DNA of 64,000 bases from Oscillospiraceae bacterium (GTDB lineage Bacteria > Bacillota > Clostridia > Oscillospirales > JAAYXM01): contig JAFQME010000003.1 in the NCBI GenBank assembly GCA_017421025.1, positions 1-64,000 on the forward strand, written 5' to 3'. The notes below the pieces were generated by a model, which had not been told where the DNA came from, searched no databases, and saw nothing but the letters and a program-made list of their open reading frames with translations. Made by a program: the position numbers and the translations under genes. This document shows positions 1 through 7,885 of the stretch, piece by piece (position 1 is the first letter of the stretch; every line of letters starts with the position of its first letter).

Positions 1-113
1 CAACACCAATCTCCGTCAAGAAATACGCTATTCGGTAAATCCTGTTTGAGCAGTTGGCACACAGTTGTTTTCCCAACTCCCATAGTGCCACCAATCAGAT
101 ATAAAGTTTTCAT
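1..113 (-). CDS. P-loop nucleotide kinase-like protein, N-terminal fragment (runs off window edge)
   Basis: The reverse strand from position 113 reads MKTLYLIGGTMGVGKTTVCQ and continues to the window edge. The GGTMGVGKTT stretch (residues 8-17) is a Walker A loop at the extreme N-terminus, as in small shikimate/adenylate/AAA-type kinases. An in-frame ATG directly before it (116) could add one Met. Only 37 codons are visible, so the substrate cannot be assigned. It ends the transcription unit opposite the rplM-rpsI pair. Confidence 0.6.
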   Translation of the reverse strand, partial: MKTLYLIGGTMGVGKTTVCQLLKQDLPNSVFLDGDWC

Positions 114-184
114 CATTCACACCTACAAATTCAAGTTTATCGAACTGATATCATTATATCACAAAGCTGTGAATAAATAAAGAA

Positions 185-213
185 AACGGCACAAAATTAG
201 TTTTCGTGCCGTT
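185..213. terminator. Hairpin terminator between the kinase fragment and the rpsI region
   Basis: Eight-base arms (185-192 and 206-213, aacggcac/gtgccgtt) are flanked by A-rich sequence on the left and TTTT within the loop side. Read on the minus strand it is followed by TTTCTTTATTT, so it could end leftward transcripts. Confidence 0.5.
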
Positions 214-269
214 CTACCGCTTAAATGAGGTCTTTTTCAATACTTTCAGTCATCTTTTCCTTATACTCA

Positions 270-296
270 TTGGAGAACTGCGGAGCACGACGTGCG
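270..296. repeat. 27-bp copy of the rpsI 3' end (second copy at 448-474)
   Basis: Positions 270-296 are identical to 448-474, which encode the last codons of rpsI on the minus strand. The reading frame ARRAPQFS is preserved in the copy but then continues as NEYKEKMTESIEKDLI and stops. Between the copies lie the rpsI terminator and a block of short palindromes (roughly 297-370). A 14-bp inverted match (371-384 against 467-480) also links the block to rpsI. Confidence 0.8.
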
Positions 297-391
297 AAGT
301 CGCTTCGCCGACTTCGTCTGATGTCCCCACTCGCTCGCCGACAAGTCGGCAACCGTTCGGGGATGACACACAAAGCCGCACGTCTGAAACA

Positions 392-421
392 AAAAGCACC
401 ATGCAAAGGCATGGTGCTTTT
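392..421 (-). terminator. Rho-independent terminator of rplM-rpsI
   Basis: Perfect 13-base arms (392-404 and 409-421, aaaagcaccatgc/gcatggtgctttt) with a 4-base loop lie 20 bases past the rpsI stop. A T-run follows on the minus strand. Confidence 0.85.
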
Positions 422-440
422 GATAAGCAGTAATCTTCGA

Positions 441-845
441 TTAACGCTTGGAGAACTGCGGAGCACGACGTGCGGCTTTGAGACCGTACTTTTTACGCTC
501 TTTCATTCTCGGGTCACGAGTCAGGAAGCCAGCCTTCTTGAGCTCGGAACGATATTCTTCGTTAACTTTGAGCAATGCACGAGCAATACCATGACGGATT
601 GCACCTGCCTGACCGGTGAAACCGCCACCCTGGACGGTTGCAACGATGTCGACCTTTTCCAAAGTCTCGGTCAGAACCAGCGGCTGACGAACGATGAACT
701 TCAGAGTATCGAGACCGAAGTAATTGTCGATGGTACGGTTGTTGATGGTGATTTTACCGGAACCCTCGGGGAAAATGTGAACTCTTGCGACCGAGGATTT
801 TCTTCTACCTGTGCCATAGAAATACGGCTTTTTAGACTGATACAT
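441..845 (-). CDS. rpsI: 30S ribosomal protein S9
   Basis: 134 residues, normal for bacterial S9 (about 130). The N-terminus has the family pattern [13 protein letters not shown] (residues 10-22), and the C-terminus ends in the conserved basic tail RRAPQFSKR that reaches the P-site tRNA in the small subunit. The start at 845 is preceded by GAGGAGGGAATAGAGA. It lies 19 bases after rplM, the usual L13-S9 pair, and shares its promoter. Oddity: the last 27 coding bases recur at 270-296 downstream of the terminator. Confidence 0.98.
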   Translation of the reverse strand: MYQSKKPYFYGTGRRKSSVARVHIFPEGSGKITINNRTIDNYFGLDTLKFIVRQPLVLTETLEKVDIVATVQGGGFTGQAGAIRHGIARALLKVNEEYRSELKKAGFLTRDPRMKERKKYGLKAARRAPQFSKR

Positions 846-864
846 TCTCTATTCCCTCCTCGGT

Positions 865-1296
865 TTATTCAGCCGCATAAGCGACCGGCTTCTGAGCATC
901 ATGACCGTGCTGCTCGCCTGCATAAACTTTCAGACGACCCAGAGCACTGCGGCCCAGAGAGTTTCTCGGAATCATGCCCTTAACAGCCAGTTCCATTGCA
1001 AGCTCCGGCTTCTCAGCCATGAGGATGCGGTACTGGGTTTCCTTCAGGCCGCCAGCATAACCAGAGTGAGTACGATAGTACTTCTGAGTCAGCTTGTTGC
1101 CGGTCAGGATTGCCTTTTCAGCGTTGACAATGATGACGAAATCGCCACAATCAACATGCGGGGTGTAATAGGTTTTATGCTTGCCGCGAAGCAATGCTGC
1201 TGCCAGAGCTGCAGTATGACCAAGCGACTTGTTTGCAGCGTCGAGAATATACCATTTACGCTCGACGGTGCTTGCGTTTGCCATAAAAGTAGACAT
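865..1296 (-). CDS. rplM: 50S ribosomal protein L13
   Basis: 143 residues, typical length. Recognisable L13 segments include KWYILDAANKSLG near the N-terminus, HTAALAAALLRGKHK (residues 26-40), then HVDCGDFVIIVNA and GMIPRNSLGRSALGRLKVY. It acts early in 50S assembly. The start at 1296 has a clear GGAGG eight bases upstream. First gene of the rplM-rpsI unit, behind a strong sigma-A promoter and a long leader hairpin (1340-1399) that may be an autoregulatory L13 leader. Confidence 0.98.
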   Translation of the reverse strand: MSTFMANASTVERKWYILDAANKSLGHTAALAAALLRGKHKTYYTPHVDCGDFVIIVNAEKAILTGNKLTQKYYRTHSGYAGGLKETQYRILMAEKPELAMELAVKGMIPRNSLGRSALGRLKVYAGEQHGHDAQKPVAYAAE

Positions 1297-1339
1297 CTGA
1301 TAACCTCCGTTTAATGTTTTTTATCCACAGACGGACTTT

Positions 1340-1399
1340 CTAAATCATAGGAAAAAGGAAGTTTTTTAATGGAAAAGATTCCCTTTTCTTATGACTTAG
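1340..1399 (-). promoter_or_regulatory. Candidate L13 leader hairpin in the rplM 5' UTR
   Basis: Between the promoter and rplM, the two 21-base arms 1340-1360 and 1379-1399 pair with only a few mismatches (ctaaatcataggaaaaagga against ccttttcttatgacttag on the + strand). L13 leaders that fold into a hairpin and are thought to bind free L13 are known in Firmicutes upstream of rplM-rpsI. The position fits, but I did not match a covariance model. Confidence 0.55.
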
Positions 1400-1427
1400 T
1401 GTATAATACCGTTTGCGAACATCGTTT

Positions 1428-1456
1428 ATTATACATACTTTATTTTTCCTTGTCAA
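1428..1456 (-). promoter_or_regulatory. Sigma-A promoter of rplM-rpsI
   Basis: Minus strand TTGACA (1451-1456), 17-base spacer, TATAAT (1428-1433): a perfect consensus, as expected for a ribosomal protein operon. Confidence 0.9.
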
Positions 1457-1576
1457 CGGTTTTTTCAAATATTTTAAGTTAGCATTTTTCTTTCTCCGTT
1501 TTTCTCCGTTTTTCTCTTCCATTCTCTCGAATGCTCAATTTCAAAATTAAAATTTTTCTCAGAAAGGGCGCTTTCC

Positions 1577-2296
1577 ATGCAAAGAATCTTGAGTTTAACA
1601 CGCAAATGCGTGCAAGAATACGACATGATTGCACCGGGAGACCGAATCGCAGTCGGAATCTCAGGCGGCAAAGATTCCCTGCTTCTGCTCGCTGCACTGG
1701 CAGAGCTGCGCAGGTTTTATCCTGTTCCCTATCATCTTGAGGCGATCACAGTGGATATGGGACTCGGTGCGGATTACAGTGGAATTCGGGAATTCACACA
1801 CCGCTTTGGCATTCCCTATACGGTGGTGCCCAGTGAACTGTACCAAATTATATTTGAGGAACGGAAAGAATCCAACCCTTGTTCCCTTTGTGCCAAGATG
1901 CGCCGTGGCATGCTGCACGATGCCGCACTTGAGCGAGGGTGTAACAAAGTCGCACTGGGACATCATTGGGACGATGCAGTAGAAACATTTATGATGTCGC
2001 AGGTGTTTGAGGGTCGCATTTCCTGCTTTTTCCCGGTGACTTATCTTGACCGTTCGGGTCTCACGCAAATCCGCCCATTATTATATGTAGGCGAGTCGCT
2101 CATTCGGGGTGTTGCACGACGACTGAACTTTCCGGTTTTAGAGAGTCGCTGTCCCGCAGATGGGAACACCAAACGGGAGGAGATCAAAAACCTGCTGCGG
2201 GAAATGAACGAACGCTATCCGGGTTATCGGGAACGGATTTTCGGTGCGATGCAGCGTTTGCCGCTTCCCGGTTGGGAACGCAAAAAAACTCCCTGA
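1577..2296 (+). CDS. ttcA: TtcA-like tRNA 2-thiocytidine synthetase (PP-loop ATPase)
   Basis: 239 residues. The PP-loop SGGKDS is at residues 29-34, with GHHWDDAVETF about 120 residues later. The CxxC pair (CSLC, 102-105) plus a third Cys in ESRCPADG (about 195) matches the cysteines that hold the [4Fe-4S] cluster in the TtcA group. These enzymes adenylate and thiolate a tRNA base (C32 in TtcA itself). In Clostridia many short TtcA/TilS-like paralogues are of uncertain target, so the family is firm and the exact base modified is inference. It starts after AGAAAGGGCG and is divergent from rplM. Confidence 0.85.
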   Translation: MQRILSLTRKCVQEYDMIAPGDRIAVGISGGKDSLLLLAALAELRRFYPVPYHLEAITVDMGLGADYSGIREFTHRFGIPYTVVPSELYQIIFEERKESNPCSLCAKMRRGMLHDAALERGCNKVALGHHWDDAVETFMMSQVFEGRISCFFPVTYLDRSGLTQIRPLLYVGESLIRGVARRLNFPVLESRCPADGNTKREEIKNLLREMNERYPGYRERIFGAMQRLPLPGWERKKTP

Positions 2297-2378
2297 TTAG
2301 GTGGCTTCATATAGGGATGATTCGTCGAAAAGCGGATTTTCAATGCTTTACAGTTTCGAAACAGAACGACAAAGAAAA

Positions 2379-2413
2379 AAGCACCGAATATCCTGTCGGA
2401 TATCGGTGCTTTT
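2379..2413. terminator. Bidirectional terminator between ttcA and the YtvI-like gene
   Basis: A gcaccga...tcggtgc hairpin with one bulge, flanked by an A-run on the left and TTTTT on the right. It sits between two convergent genes and can serve both. Confidence 0.75.
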
Positions 2414-2474
2414 TGATGCAGTATTTGTGGAAAAGCGCGGGGCAAAACCGATTTCTCCCGAAGTAAAGACGCCT

Positions 2475-3563
2475 TTAGGAGAGTTTTTCTTTTGGTTTCC
2501 ACGGAAGTTTCCCTTCCGTATACAAATGGTAGAGAAGCGCAACCAAGACCGGAAGTCCAAAGATCCCGAGACCGCCGAAGATCTGCACACCCGCAAACAT
2601 ACTTACCAAAATCACAATCGGGTGTAAACCCACTTGCTGACCCACGATTCTCGGTTCAATCGCCTGACGGATGACAAAGACAGCTGCATACAGGACCAGC
2701 ATGCCAACTGCAATTCCGATTCTTCCTTTTGCGAACAAGATGACTGCCCACGGGATCAACACGGTACCGGTGCCCAAAACAGGGAGAACATCCAAGAGTG
2801 CAATAAAGATTGCAAATAGCCAGAATCGCTTAATTCCCAGAATCGCAAGGCCGATACACACTTCTACATAAGTAATACACATGATAAAAAAGTATGAACG
2901 GAGGATCCGGAACAAGGTGCCGCTCAGATAGTGCTTAACGTCCATCAAAAGGCTGACTGCTTTTTTCGGCAACACACGCACCATGGCATTTATCACACGT
3001 GGATAGTCTGCTGCAAAGAAAAAGCTCGCAACCACGGTTAATACCACACGTACGACCGTACCGGTAACCGAGCTTAAATACTCGGTAGCGGTACTGACCA
3101 CTCGCAGAGAGAGTGAGCTAACCAGATTCCCGATTGCATCAATGATTTGGGTGATACTGTCTGACAGTGCGGAATGAAGCGACGGATCCAACTGAATTGC
3201 AGTATCGTCCAGCCACGCAAGAACGCCCCGCAAAAGCGGTTCGACTTCACTGCGATAGACATTGGGCAATTCCCAAAAAACATCCTTGAGTGAGAGTACA
3301 ATTCGAATCCCAAGCAGAACAATCAAAGTTCCGACTGTAGCATAAATCAAAGCAGTAAACACAACCGCTACAATTCCACGGCGAATTTTGAGTTTCTCAG
3401 TCAAAAAAGCAATGGGACGGCGCAGAATAAACGCAATAAAAAAGCCAAGCAGAAACGGTGATATCAACGGATAGACATAACGCACCGCAAGCAGCGCAAT
3501 TCCTGCAATGATGGCATAAAAAAGAATATTGATGATAAACTTCCGTTTTTCTTCAATTCCCAT
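2475..3563 (-). CDS. AI-2E family transporter, YtvI-like
   Basis: 362 residues from the ATG at 3563, which I chose because AGAAAGGAG lies 8 bases upstream; a longer frame exists to 3614 but lacks a ribosome site. The protein has about seven to eight hydrophobic segments. It opens with paired N-terminal helices (residues 12-50) and has the family's late motifs LDVLPVLGTGTVLIPWA and EPRIVGQQVGLHPI. AI-2E/PerM-type exporters include Bacillus YtvI, a sporulation membrane protein of unknown cargo. A second copy lies at 34795-35799. The real substrate is unknown. Confidence 0.85.
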   Translation of the reverse strand: MGIEEKRKFIINILFYAIIAGIALLAVRYVYPLISPFLLGFFIAFILRRPIAFLTEKLKIRRGIVAVVFTALIYATVGTLIVLLGIRIVLSLKDVFWELPNVYRSEVEPLLRGVLAWLDDTAIQLDPSLHSALSDSITQIIDAIGNLVSSLSLRVVSTATEYLSSVTGTVVRVVLTVVASFFFAADYPRVINAMVRVLPKKAVSLLMDVKHYLSGTLFRILRSYFFIMCITYVEVCIGLAILGIKRFWLFAIFIALLDVLPVLGTGTVLIPWAVILFAKGRIGIAVGMLVLYAAVFVIRQAIEPRIVGQQVGLHPIVILVSMFAGVQIFGGLGIFGLPVLVALLYHLYTEGKLPWKPKEKLS

Positions 3564-3585
3564 AATCCTACTCCTTTCTGCTTGT

Positions 3586-3614
3586 ATTGTATTCCTTTTT
3601 TCGTTGCAAGTCAA
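3586..3614 (-). promoter_or_regulatory. Sigma-A promoter of the YtvI-like gene
   Basis: Minus strand TTGACT (3609-3614), 17-base spacer, TACAAT (3586-3591), about 20 bases before the start codon. Confidence 0.7.
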
Positions 3615-3665
3615 TCTCTCTTAAAATCCAACAAAAAGGCACTTATTTCACCCAACATAATGGTC

Positions 3666-3694
3666 TTTACGGAAGAAACAAAGAATGTTATCAT
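3666..3694 (+). promoter_or_regulatory. Probable promoter of the first giant secreted protein
   Basis: TTTACG (3666-3671), 17-base spacer, TATCAT (3689-3694). It resembles the TTTACA-17-TATGAT promoter of the third paralogue and leaves a 5' UTR of about 90 bases. Confidence 0.55.
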
Positions 3695-3714
3695 TAAATT
3701 ATGTAATACAATTG

Positions 3715-3747
3715 TAATATTTCTCTGTATACGCCGGAGAAATATTA
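3715..3747. repeat. 11-bp inverted repeat in the leader of the first giant secreted protein
   Basis: Arms taatatttctc (3715-3725) and gagaaatatta (3737-3747) are perfectly complementary across an 11-base spacer. It lies just after the predicted transcription start, so it could be an operator or an mRNA hairpin. It has no T-run and is therefore not a terminator. Confidence 0.6.
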
Positions 3748-3793
3748 CCCGATTTCGCAACCATGTGAATTAATTGAATAAGGAGGCAAAAAC

Positions 3794-6700
3794 ATGCAAA
3801 AGAAAACCGTATCCATTCTGCTTGCAATTTGTATGCTGGTCAGTTTCCTGCCGACCGGGATGCTCGCAAGTGCAGCAGGCATCACGCTTGATACCGATGC
3901 TGTGTATCTCGCACCCGGGGCTACTCAGACCCTGCTTGCTGATTCCACTGTGACCGAATGGTCGACCAACAACGAGGACGTTGCGATTGTCGACGAAGAA
4001 GGTACTGTCACCGCTGTTGGTGCAGGTACCGCAATCATTACTGCAACCGGCGATGCCGGCACCGCAAATGCGTATGTTGCGGTTGATTCCGACATCCATT
4101 TTTCTTATCGTTTCGACAAGGCTTACATCGGCAAATCCGGCACCTACGTCACTACCGACTGGTATCCGCTTGAGGATGTGACTTACGGTCACACCCAGAC
4201 CGGACATCCGGATGAAATCGGTTCTTACTCCGAGATTCCGAGCGATCCGTGGTGCTTCAACGAGTTGGAAAACTGGTCCTATCAGCTGATCCATTCGGCA
4301 AGTGCCGCATACGGCGAGAAGTGGGGCCGCGGCTACGGTATTTGGGGTAAGCCCTCAGGCGGATCTAACTCCGCAGGCTCTTTCTCCATCCGCATCAAGC
4401 TCCCGATCGACGGTAACTTCGTTCCGAGTATTAAGTCTTTCAAGGGCAACAGCTATGGTTATGCTGATTTCTACCTTGCTCCGGTAAATGCAGCAGACCC
4501 GACCTCAAGCGAATACTTCCTCGGCAATGTGAACCTCAATGGTTCCGGTGCGAACAACGTCGACACTTTCTCTGCTCTCGATTTGACTGCGGGCGAATAT
4601 ATCGTCACTGCGAAAAACGACGTTGCATATGCTTCCGGCACCACCGGTACCAACCTCATGATCTGGACTTCCTTTGATTTGACCAACACCGATGTCACCT
4701 CCCTTAAGGATGATACCGTCTTCCTCGCTCCGGGCGAGACTCAGACTTTGGTCGCAACCGCACCGGAAAGTGCTGACGACAAGACCATCACCTACACTTC
4801 CAACAACGAAGAAATCGCAATTGTAGACGAAGACGGCACCGTTACTGCTGTGAGTGCAGGCAGCACCACCATCACTGCAACCTCTGCTGCAGGCGACAGT
4901 GCGACTGCATACGTCACTGTTACCGCTTCCAAGGATTTGACTTACACTTTCTCCAAGGCAGGCAAATCTGCTTCTGCATGGGTTCCGTTTGAAGACATCA
5001 CCTACGGCAACACCTTTGCCGGTCATGCAGACGAGCTCACCGCTTACAACGCTGCGGCAACCGATCCGTGGGCATTCTACTCCATGGATGGTGCATGGAA
5101 ATACGACACCGTAGTTTCGAGCATTGCTTCCTCATACTCGGTTTGGGGCAATGGCGGCGAAGGCAACTTCGCCATTAAGATTAAAGTCCCGGCCGACGGC
5201 ACCTACACTCCGACCGTTGTTCACATCAAGGGTTCTGGCTACGGCATCGGCGCCTATTACCTTGCACCGATCGATGCAGAAAATCCTTGGGCTGAAGAAT
5301 ACTTCATCGGCGACGTTTCCTTCGCAGGCGTCGCAGGTCAGAACGCAACCGCAGGTCACGAAGCAACTCTTGAGCCGGTTGAATTGACCGCAGGTGAATA
5401 CATCATCGGCGTCACCCACCCGTCCGATTATCCGGATCACAAGATGGTTCTCATGGGCTGGACTGCATTCAAACTCAAAGATGAGACCGCAGTCACCCTC
5501 AACTTCCCGAACTACATGATGGCAATGCAGCCGGGCGACGCAGATGTTCTGATGGCAGAAGTACTGCCCACAGACCTCGAAGACCCGTCTGTTACCTATA
5601 CTTCTTCCAACGAAGACGTTGTTTTGGTTTTGGATGACATGATCATGGCAATGGAAGAAGGCACAGCAATCGTCACCGCAACTTCCAATGCAGACCCCAA
5701 TGCAACCGATTCCATGTTGGTTTATGTCGGTCCGAAGAACTTCTACTATAACTACATGAAGTTTGCTGATTTCGGCACCGGCGAAAGTGATTCCACCTGG
5801 TTTAAAAACACCGCAAACGACTATGAACTTACCACCAGCGGTGATCCGAACTGCATCGGTAACACCAAGTCTTTCGGTTGGAAAACCGGTATGACTTTGA
5901 ACACTACCCGTGAATGGGTTTGGTCCTCCTCTGCAAAGAGCTTGGGCGCATACTTCGCAGCATCGACCGGTGGTTATGCCGCAATGGACCTCTTTGTTCC
6001 GGCAGCAGGCACCTACACGGTCTCCTCTATCCACAGTGTTTGGACAGCAGGTGACAATCTGGAAGCATTCTTTGCTCCGAAGGATGCGGTTGATCCGTTT
6101 GCAAGCAAGTATCAGCTTGCGACCACAAACCACAAGGCATCTTCCAACTATGAAGTGGAAGAAATTCTCGGCGAAGTCACCATTGAAGAGCCGGGCGAAT
6201 ACCAGATTATCTATCGCTCCCCGAACGCAAAAGGTTACTTTATCAAGGGCTTGAAGCTCTCCGATGCCGAGCAGGTTATCCCGGTTGAGTCCATTGCATT
6301 GAGCCAGTACGGCACAATTCTGATGAACGCAGGCGACACCCTTGACATCACTGCAACTATGCTTCCGGCAACCGCTGATGATTTGACCTACACCCTCTCC
6401 TCCGACAGCGATGCGGTTACCGTTTCCGGCAACACCATCACCGCCGTCAAGTCCGGTGTTGCAACCATCACCGCAACTGCAAACGACGGCGAAGGCGCAA
6501 CCGATTCCTTTAAGGTTTGGGTGAACGCTCCGTCCGCAAGCTATGTCTACGACTTCTACAATCCGCTTAAGGCAATCTTTGAATCCAACGGCAATAAGGA
6601 AATCGACGTTGACTTGACCGAGTTTGCAAACAGTTATGCTCCGTCCGTTGAAGCGGGTTCTTCCCCGTGGATGTACGACGACTCCAACATGGCTGCAACC

Positions 6701-7591
6701 GGTGTAAAGCCGTACTTCAATTACACAGCTTCCTCCAACAGCGGTTTCGGTGTCTTTGCATTGTATGTTGATCCGGGTGTTGCAGGCTGGAGCCGTGTGA
6801 AGATCAATGTTGCGGCAGACGGCAAGTACACCGGCATGCTGAAGTTCTCCGACTGGGTTGGGTCAAACGACTTTGATTTGTACATCGCACCTGCAATCGC
6901 AGCAAATCCTGTTGCAGCAGAATACAAGGTCCTCTCCTTTAAGAGTTCGGATCCCTCCGCTCGCATCGCTCTCTCCGACATGACTTCTGAGATGGAGATG
7001 CAAGCAGGTGAATACTATGTCACCTTTGTTTCTACTCGTGACGATACCCACCTCATCGGCATCTTTGGTCTCTCACTTTACAAGACCGGAGATCTTGCTG
7101 CAGACAGCACCGAGTTGAACCCGACTTCTGTCAACGGCGCACAGATCCGTACCAAGGGTACTCAGGGTCTCCGTTTCATCTCCTCGATCGAAAAGAGCGA
7201 TGATTTTGCAAAGGTTGTCGAGTACGGTACCATCTTGCTCCCGAGCGCAGATCTCTCCGATGCAAACGATCTTGTGATCGGCTATGAAAACAACGGTCAC
7301 AAAGTTGCAAAGGTTCCGGCAAATGTCCTCTATGCAGAAGATGACACCAGTGTTTCCTATACCGCAGTTATCACCAATATTGCAGCAAAGAACTACTCCC
7401 GTGCATACACTGCACGTGCATATGTCATCTACGAAGATGCATCCGGCATGACCCGTGTTGCATATGGAAACACGGTCTCCCGCTCCATCTACGAAGTTGC
7501 AGTCAGAGGTCTTGCAGATGAAACTGCATCCGAATCCGACAAAGCAGTGTTCCAGGCAATCGTTGACGTTGTCGAGAATGCTGAGGCATAA
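3794..7591 (+). CDS. Giant secreted protein with four Big_2 domains alternating with a YLAP/AGEY module
   Basis: 1265 residues with a signal peptide (MQKKTVSILLAICMLV, cut near residue 27). Big_2-type Ig domains lie at about 30-99, 300-379, 565-645 and 829-911. After each comes a 180-200 residue beta-rich module (100-300, 379-565, 645-829, 914-1097). The module carries a PW or DPW motif, then YG, then I.V..DG.Y, then D.YLAP..A..P, and closes with AGEY. A C-terminal domain (1111-1265) begins GAQIRTKGTQGLRFISSIEK. There is no LPXTG, SLH, dockerin or C-terminal helix, so surface attachment is unexplained. Ig-like stalks usually present adhesive or glycan-binding modules; that role here is inference. 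The AGGAGG site is 8 bases before the ATG. Confidence 0.85.
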   Translation: MQKKTVSILLAICMLVSFLPTGMLASAAGITLDTDAVYLAPGATQTLLADSTVTEWSTNNEDVAIVDEEGTVTAVGAGTAIITATGDAGTANAYVAVDSDIHFSYRFDKAYIGKSGTYVTTDWYPLEDVTYGHTQTGHPDEIGSYSEIPSDPWCFNELENWSYQLIHSASAAYGEKWGRGYGIWGKPSGGSNSAGSFSIRIKLPIDGNFVPSIKSFKGNSYGYADFYLAPVNAADPTSSEYFLGNVNLNGSGANNVDTFSALDLTAGEYIVTAKNDVAYASGTTGTNLMIWTSFDLTNTDVTSLKDDTVFLAPGETQTLVATAPESADDKTITYTSNNEEIAIVDEDGTVTAVSAGSTTITATSAAGDSATAYVTVTASKDLTYTFSKAGKSASAWVPFEDITYGNTFAGHADELTAYNAAATDPWAFYSMDGAWKYDTVVSSIASSYSVWGNGGEGNFAIKIKVPADGTYTPTVVHIKGSGYGIGAYYLAPIDAENPWAEEYFIGDVSFAGVAGQNATAGHEATLEPVELTAGEYIIGVTHPSDYPDHKMVLMGWTAFKLKDETAVTLNFPNYMMAMQPGDADVLMAEVLPTDLEDPSVTYTSSNEDVVLVLDDMIMAMEEGTAIVTATSNADPNATDSMLVYVGPKNFYYNYMKFADFGTGESDSTWFKNTANDYELTTSGDPNCIGNTKSFGWKTGMTLNTTREWVWSSSAKSLGAYFAASTGGYAAMDLFVPAAGTYTVSSIHSVWTAGDNLEAFFAPKDAVDPFASKYQLATTNHKASSNYEVEEILGEVTIEEPGEYQIIYRSPNAKGYFIKGLKLSDAEQVIPVESIALSQYGTILMNAGDTLDITATMLPATADDLTYTLSSDSDAVTVSGNTITAVKSGVATITATANDGEGATDSFKVWVNAPSASYVYDFYNPLKAIFESNGNKEIDVDLTEFANSYAPSVEAGSSPWMYDDSNMAATGVKPYFNYTASSNSGFGVFALYVDPGVAGWSRVKINVAADGKYTGMLKFSDWVGSNDFDLYIAPAIAANPVAAEYKVLSFKSSDPSARIALSDMTSEMEMQAGEYYVTFVSTRDDTHLIGIFGLSLYKTGDLAADSTELNPTSVNGAQIRTKGTQGLRFISSIEKSDDFAKVVEYGTILLPSADLSDANDLVIGYENNGHKVAKVPANVLYAEDDTSVSYTAVITNIAAKNYSRAYTARAYVIYEDASGMTRVAYGNTVSRSIYEVAVRGLADETASESDKAVFQAIVDVVENAEA

Positions 7592-7606
7592 GAAAGGAGC
7601 CTTTCT

Positions 7607-7714
7607 ATGAAAGAAATTTATGAATCCCCTGAACTGATCGTCGAGCGTTTCTTGACAGACGATGTCATGACCGCTTCTTTCGGTGATAACGATATCATCG
7701 ATCCGTGGGCATAA
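7607..7714 (+). CDS. 35-residue acidic peptide directly downstream of the first giant protein
   Basis: An ATG at 7607 follows AGAAAGGAG by 8 bases and opens a 35-codon frame starting MKEIYESPELIVERFL and ending DNDIIDPWA. It is 15 bases after the giant gene's stop and before their common terminator, so it is cotranscribed. It has no Cys, no signal peptide and a net negative charge. I recall similar short YE.PE......F...DV.T.S peptides in gut Clostridia, but know of no assigned function. It could be a peptide precursor, a chaperone-like companion or a signalling peptide. It has no equivalent after the other two paralogues. Confidence 0.7.
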   Translation: MKEIYESPELIVERFLTDDVMTASFGDNDIIDPWA

Positions 7715-7731
7715 CAAATTCATCAAAAAAA

Positions 7732-7753
7732 GGCAGAGTCAAACGACTCTGCC
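7732..7753 (+). terminator. Terminator after the small peptide gene
   Basis: Nine-base arms ggcagagtc/gactctgcc (7732-7740, 7745-7753) are followed by TTTTTATTTT. Confidence 0.85.
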
Positions 7754-7805
7754 TTTTTATTTTCTCATTTTTTCAGTGTAAAAAGTATTGGTAAGTATTT
7801 ACTTC

Positions 7806-7834
7806 TTGCATTTTTTGTGATATTATTTTAATAT
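7806..7834 (+). promoter_or_regulatory. Probable promoter of the second giant secreted protein
   Basis: TTGCAT (7806-7811), 17-base spacer, TAATAT (7829-7834), about 50 bases before the start codon. Confidence 0.55.
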
Positions 7835-7885
7835 CTATTTTTGTATTTTATTGCCAAAACACAACATATTGAGAGGAATGATGAT

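Noticed and set aside
221-466. 81-codon minus-strand frame spanning the rpsI terminator and hairpin block
   Set aside because: It crosses a clear terminator, has no own ribosome site, and its composition follows the palindromes. Only its tail (copy of the rpsI end) is of interest, as a repeat.
5132-6133. Long minus-strand frames of several hundred codons opposite the three giant genes
   Set aside because: They are antisense shadows caused by the biased codon use of the giant genes: Cys-rich, no start signals, no family likeness.
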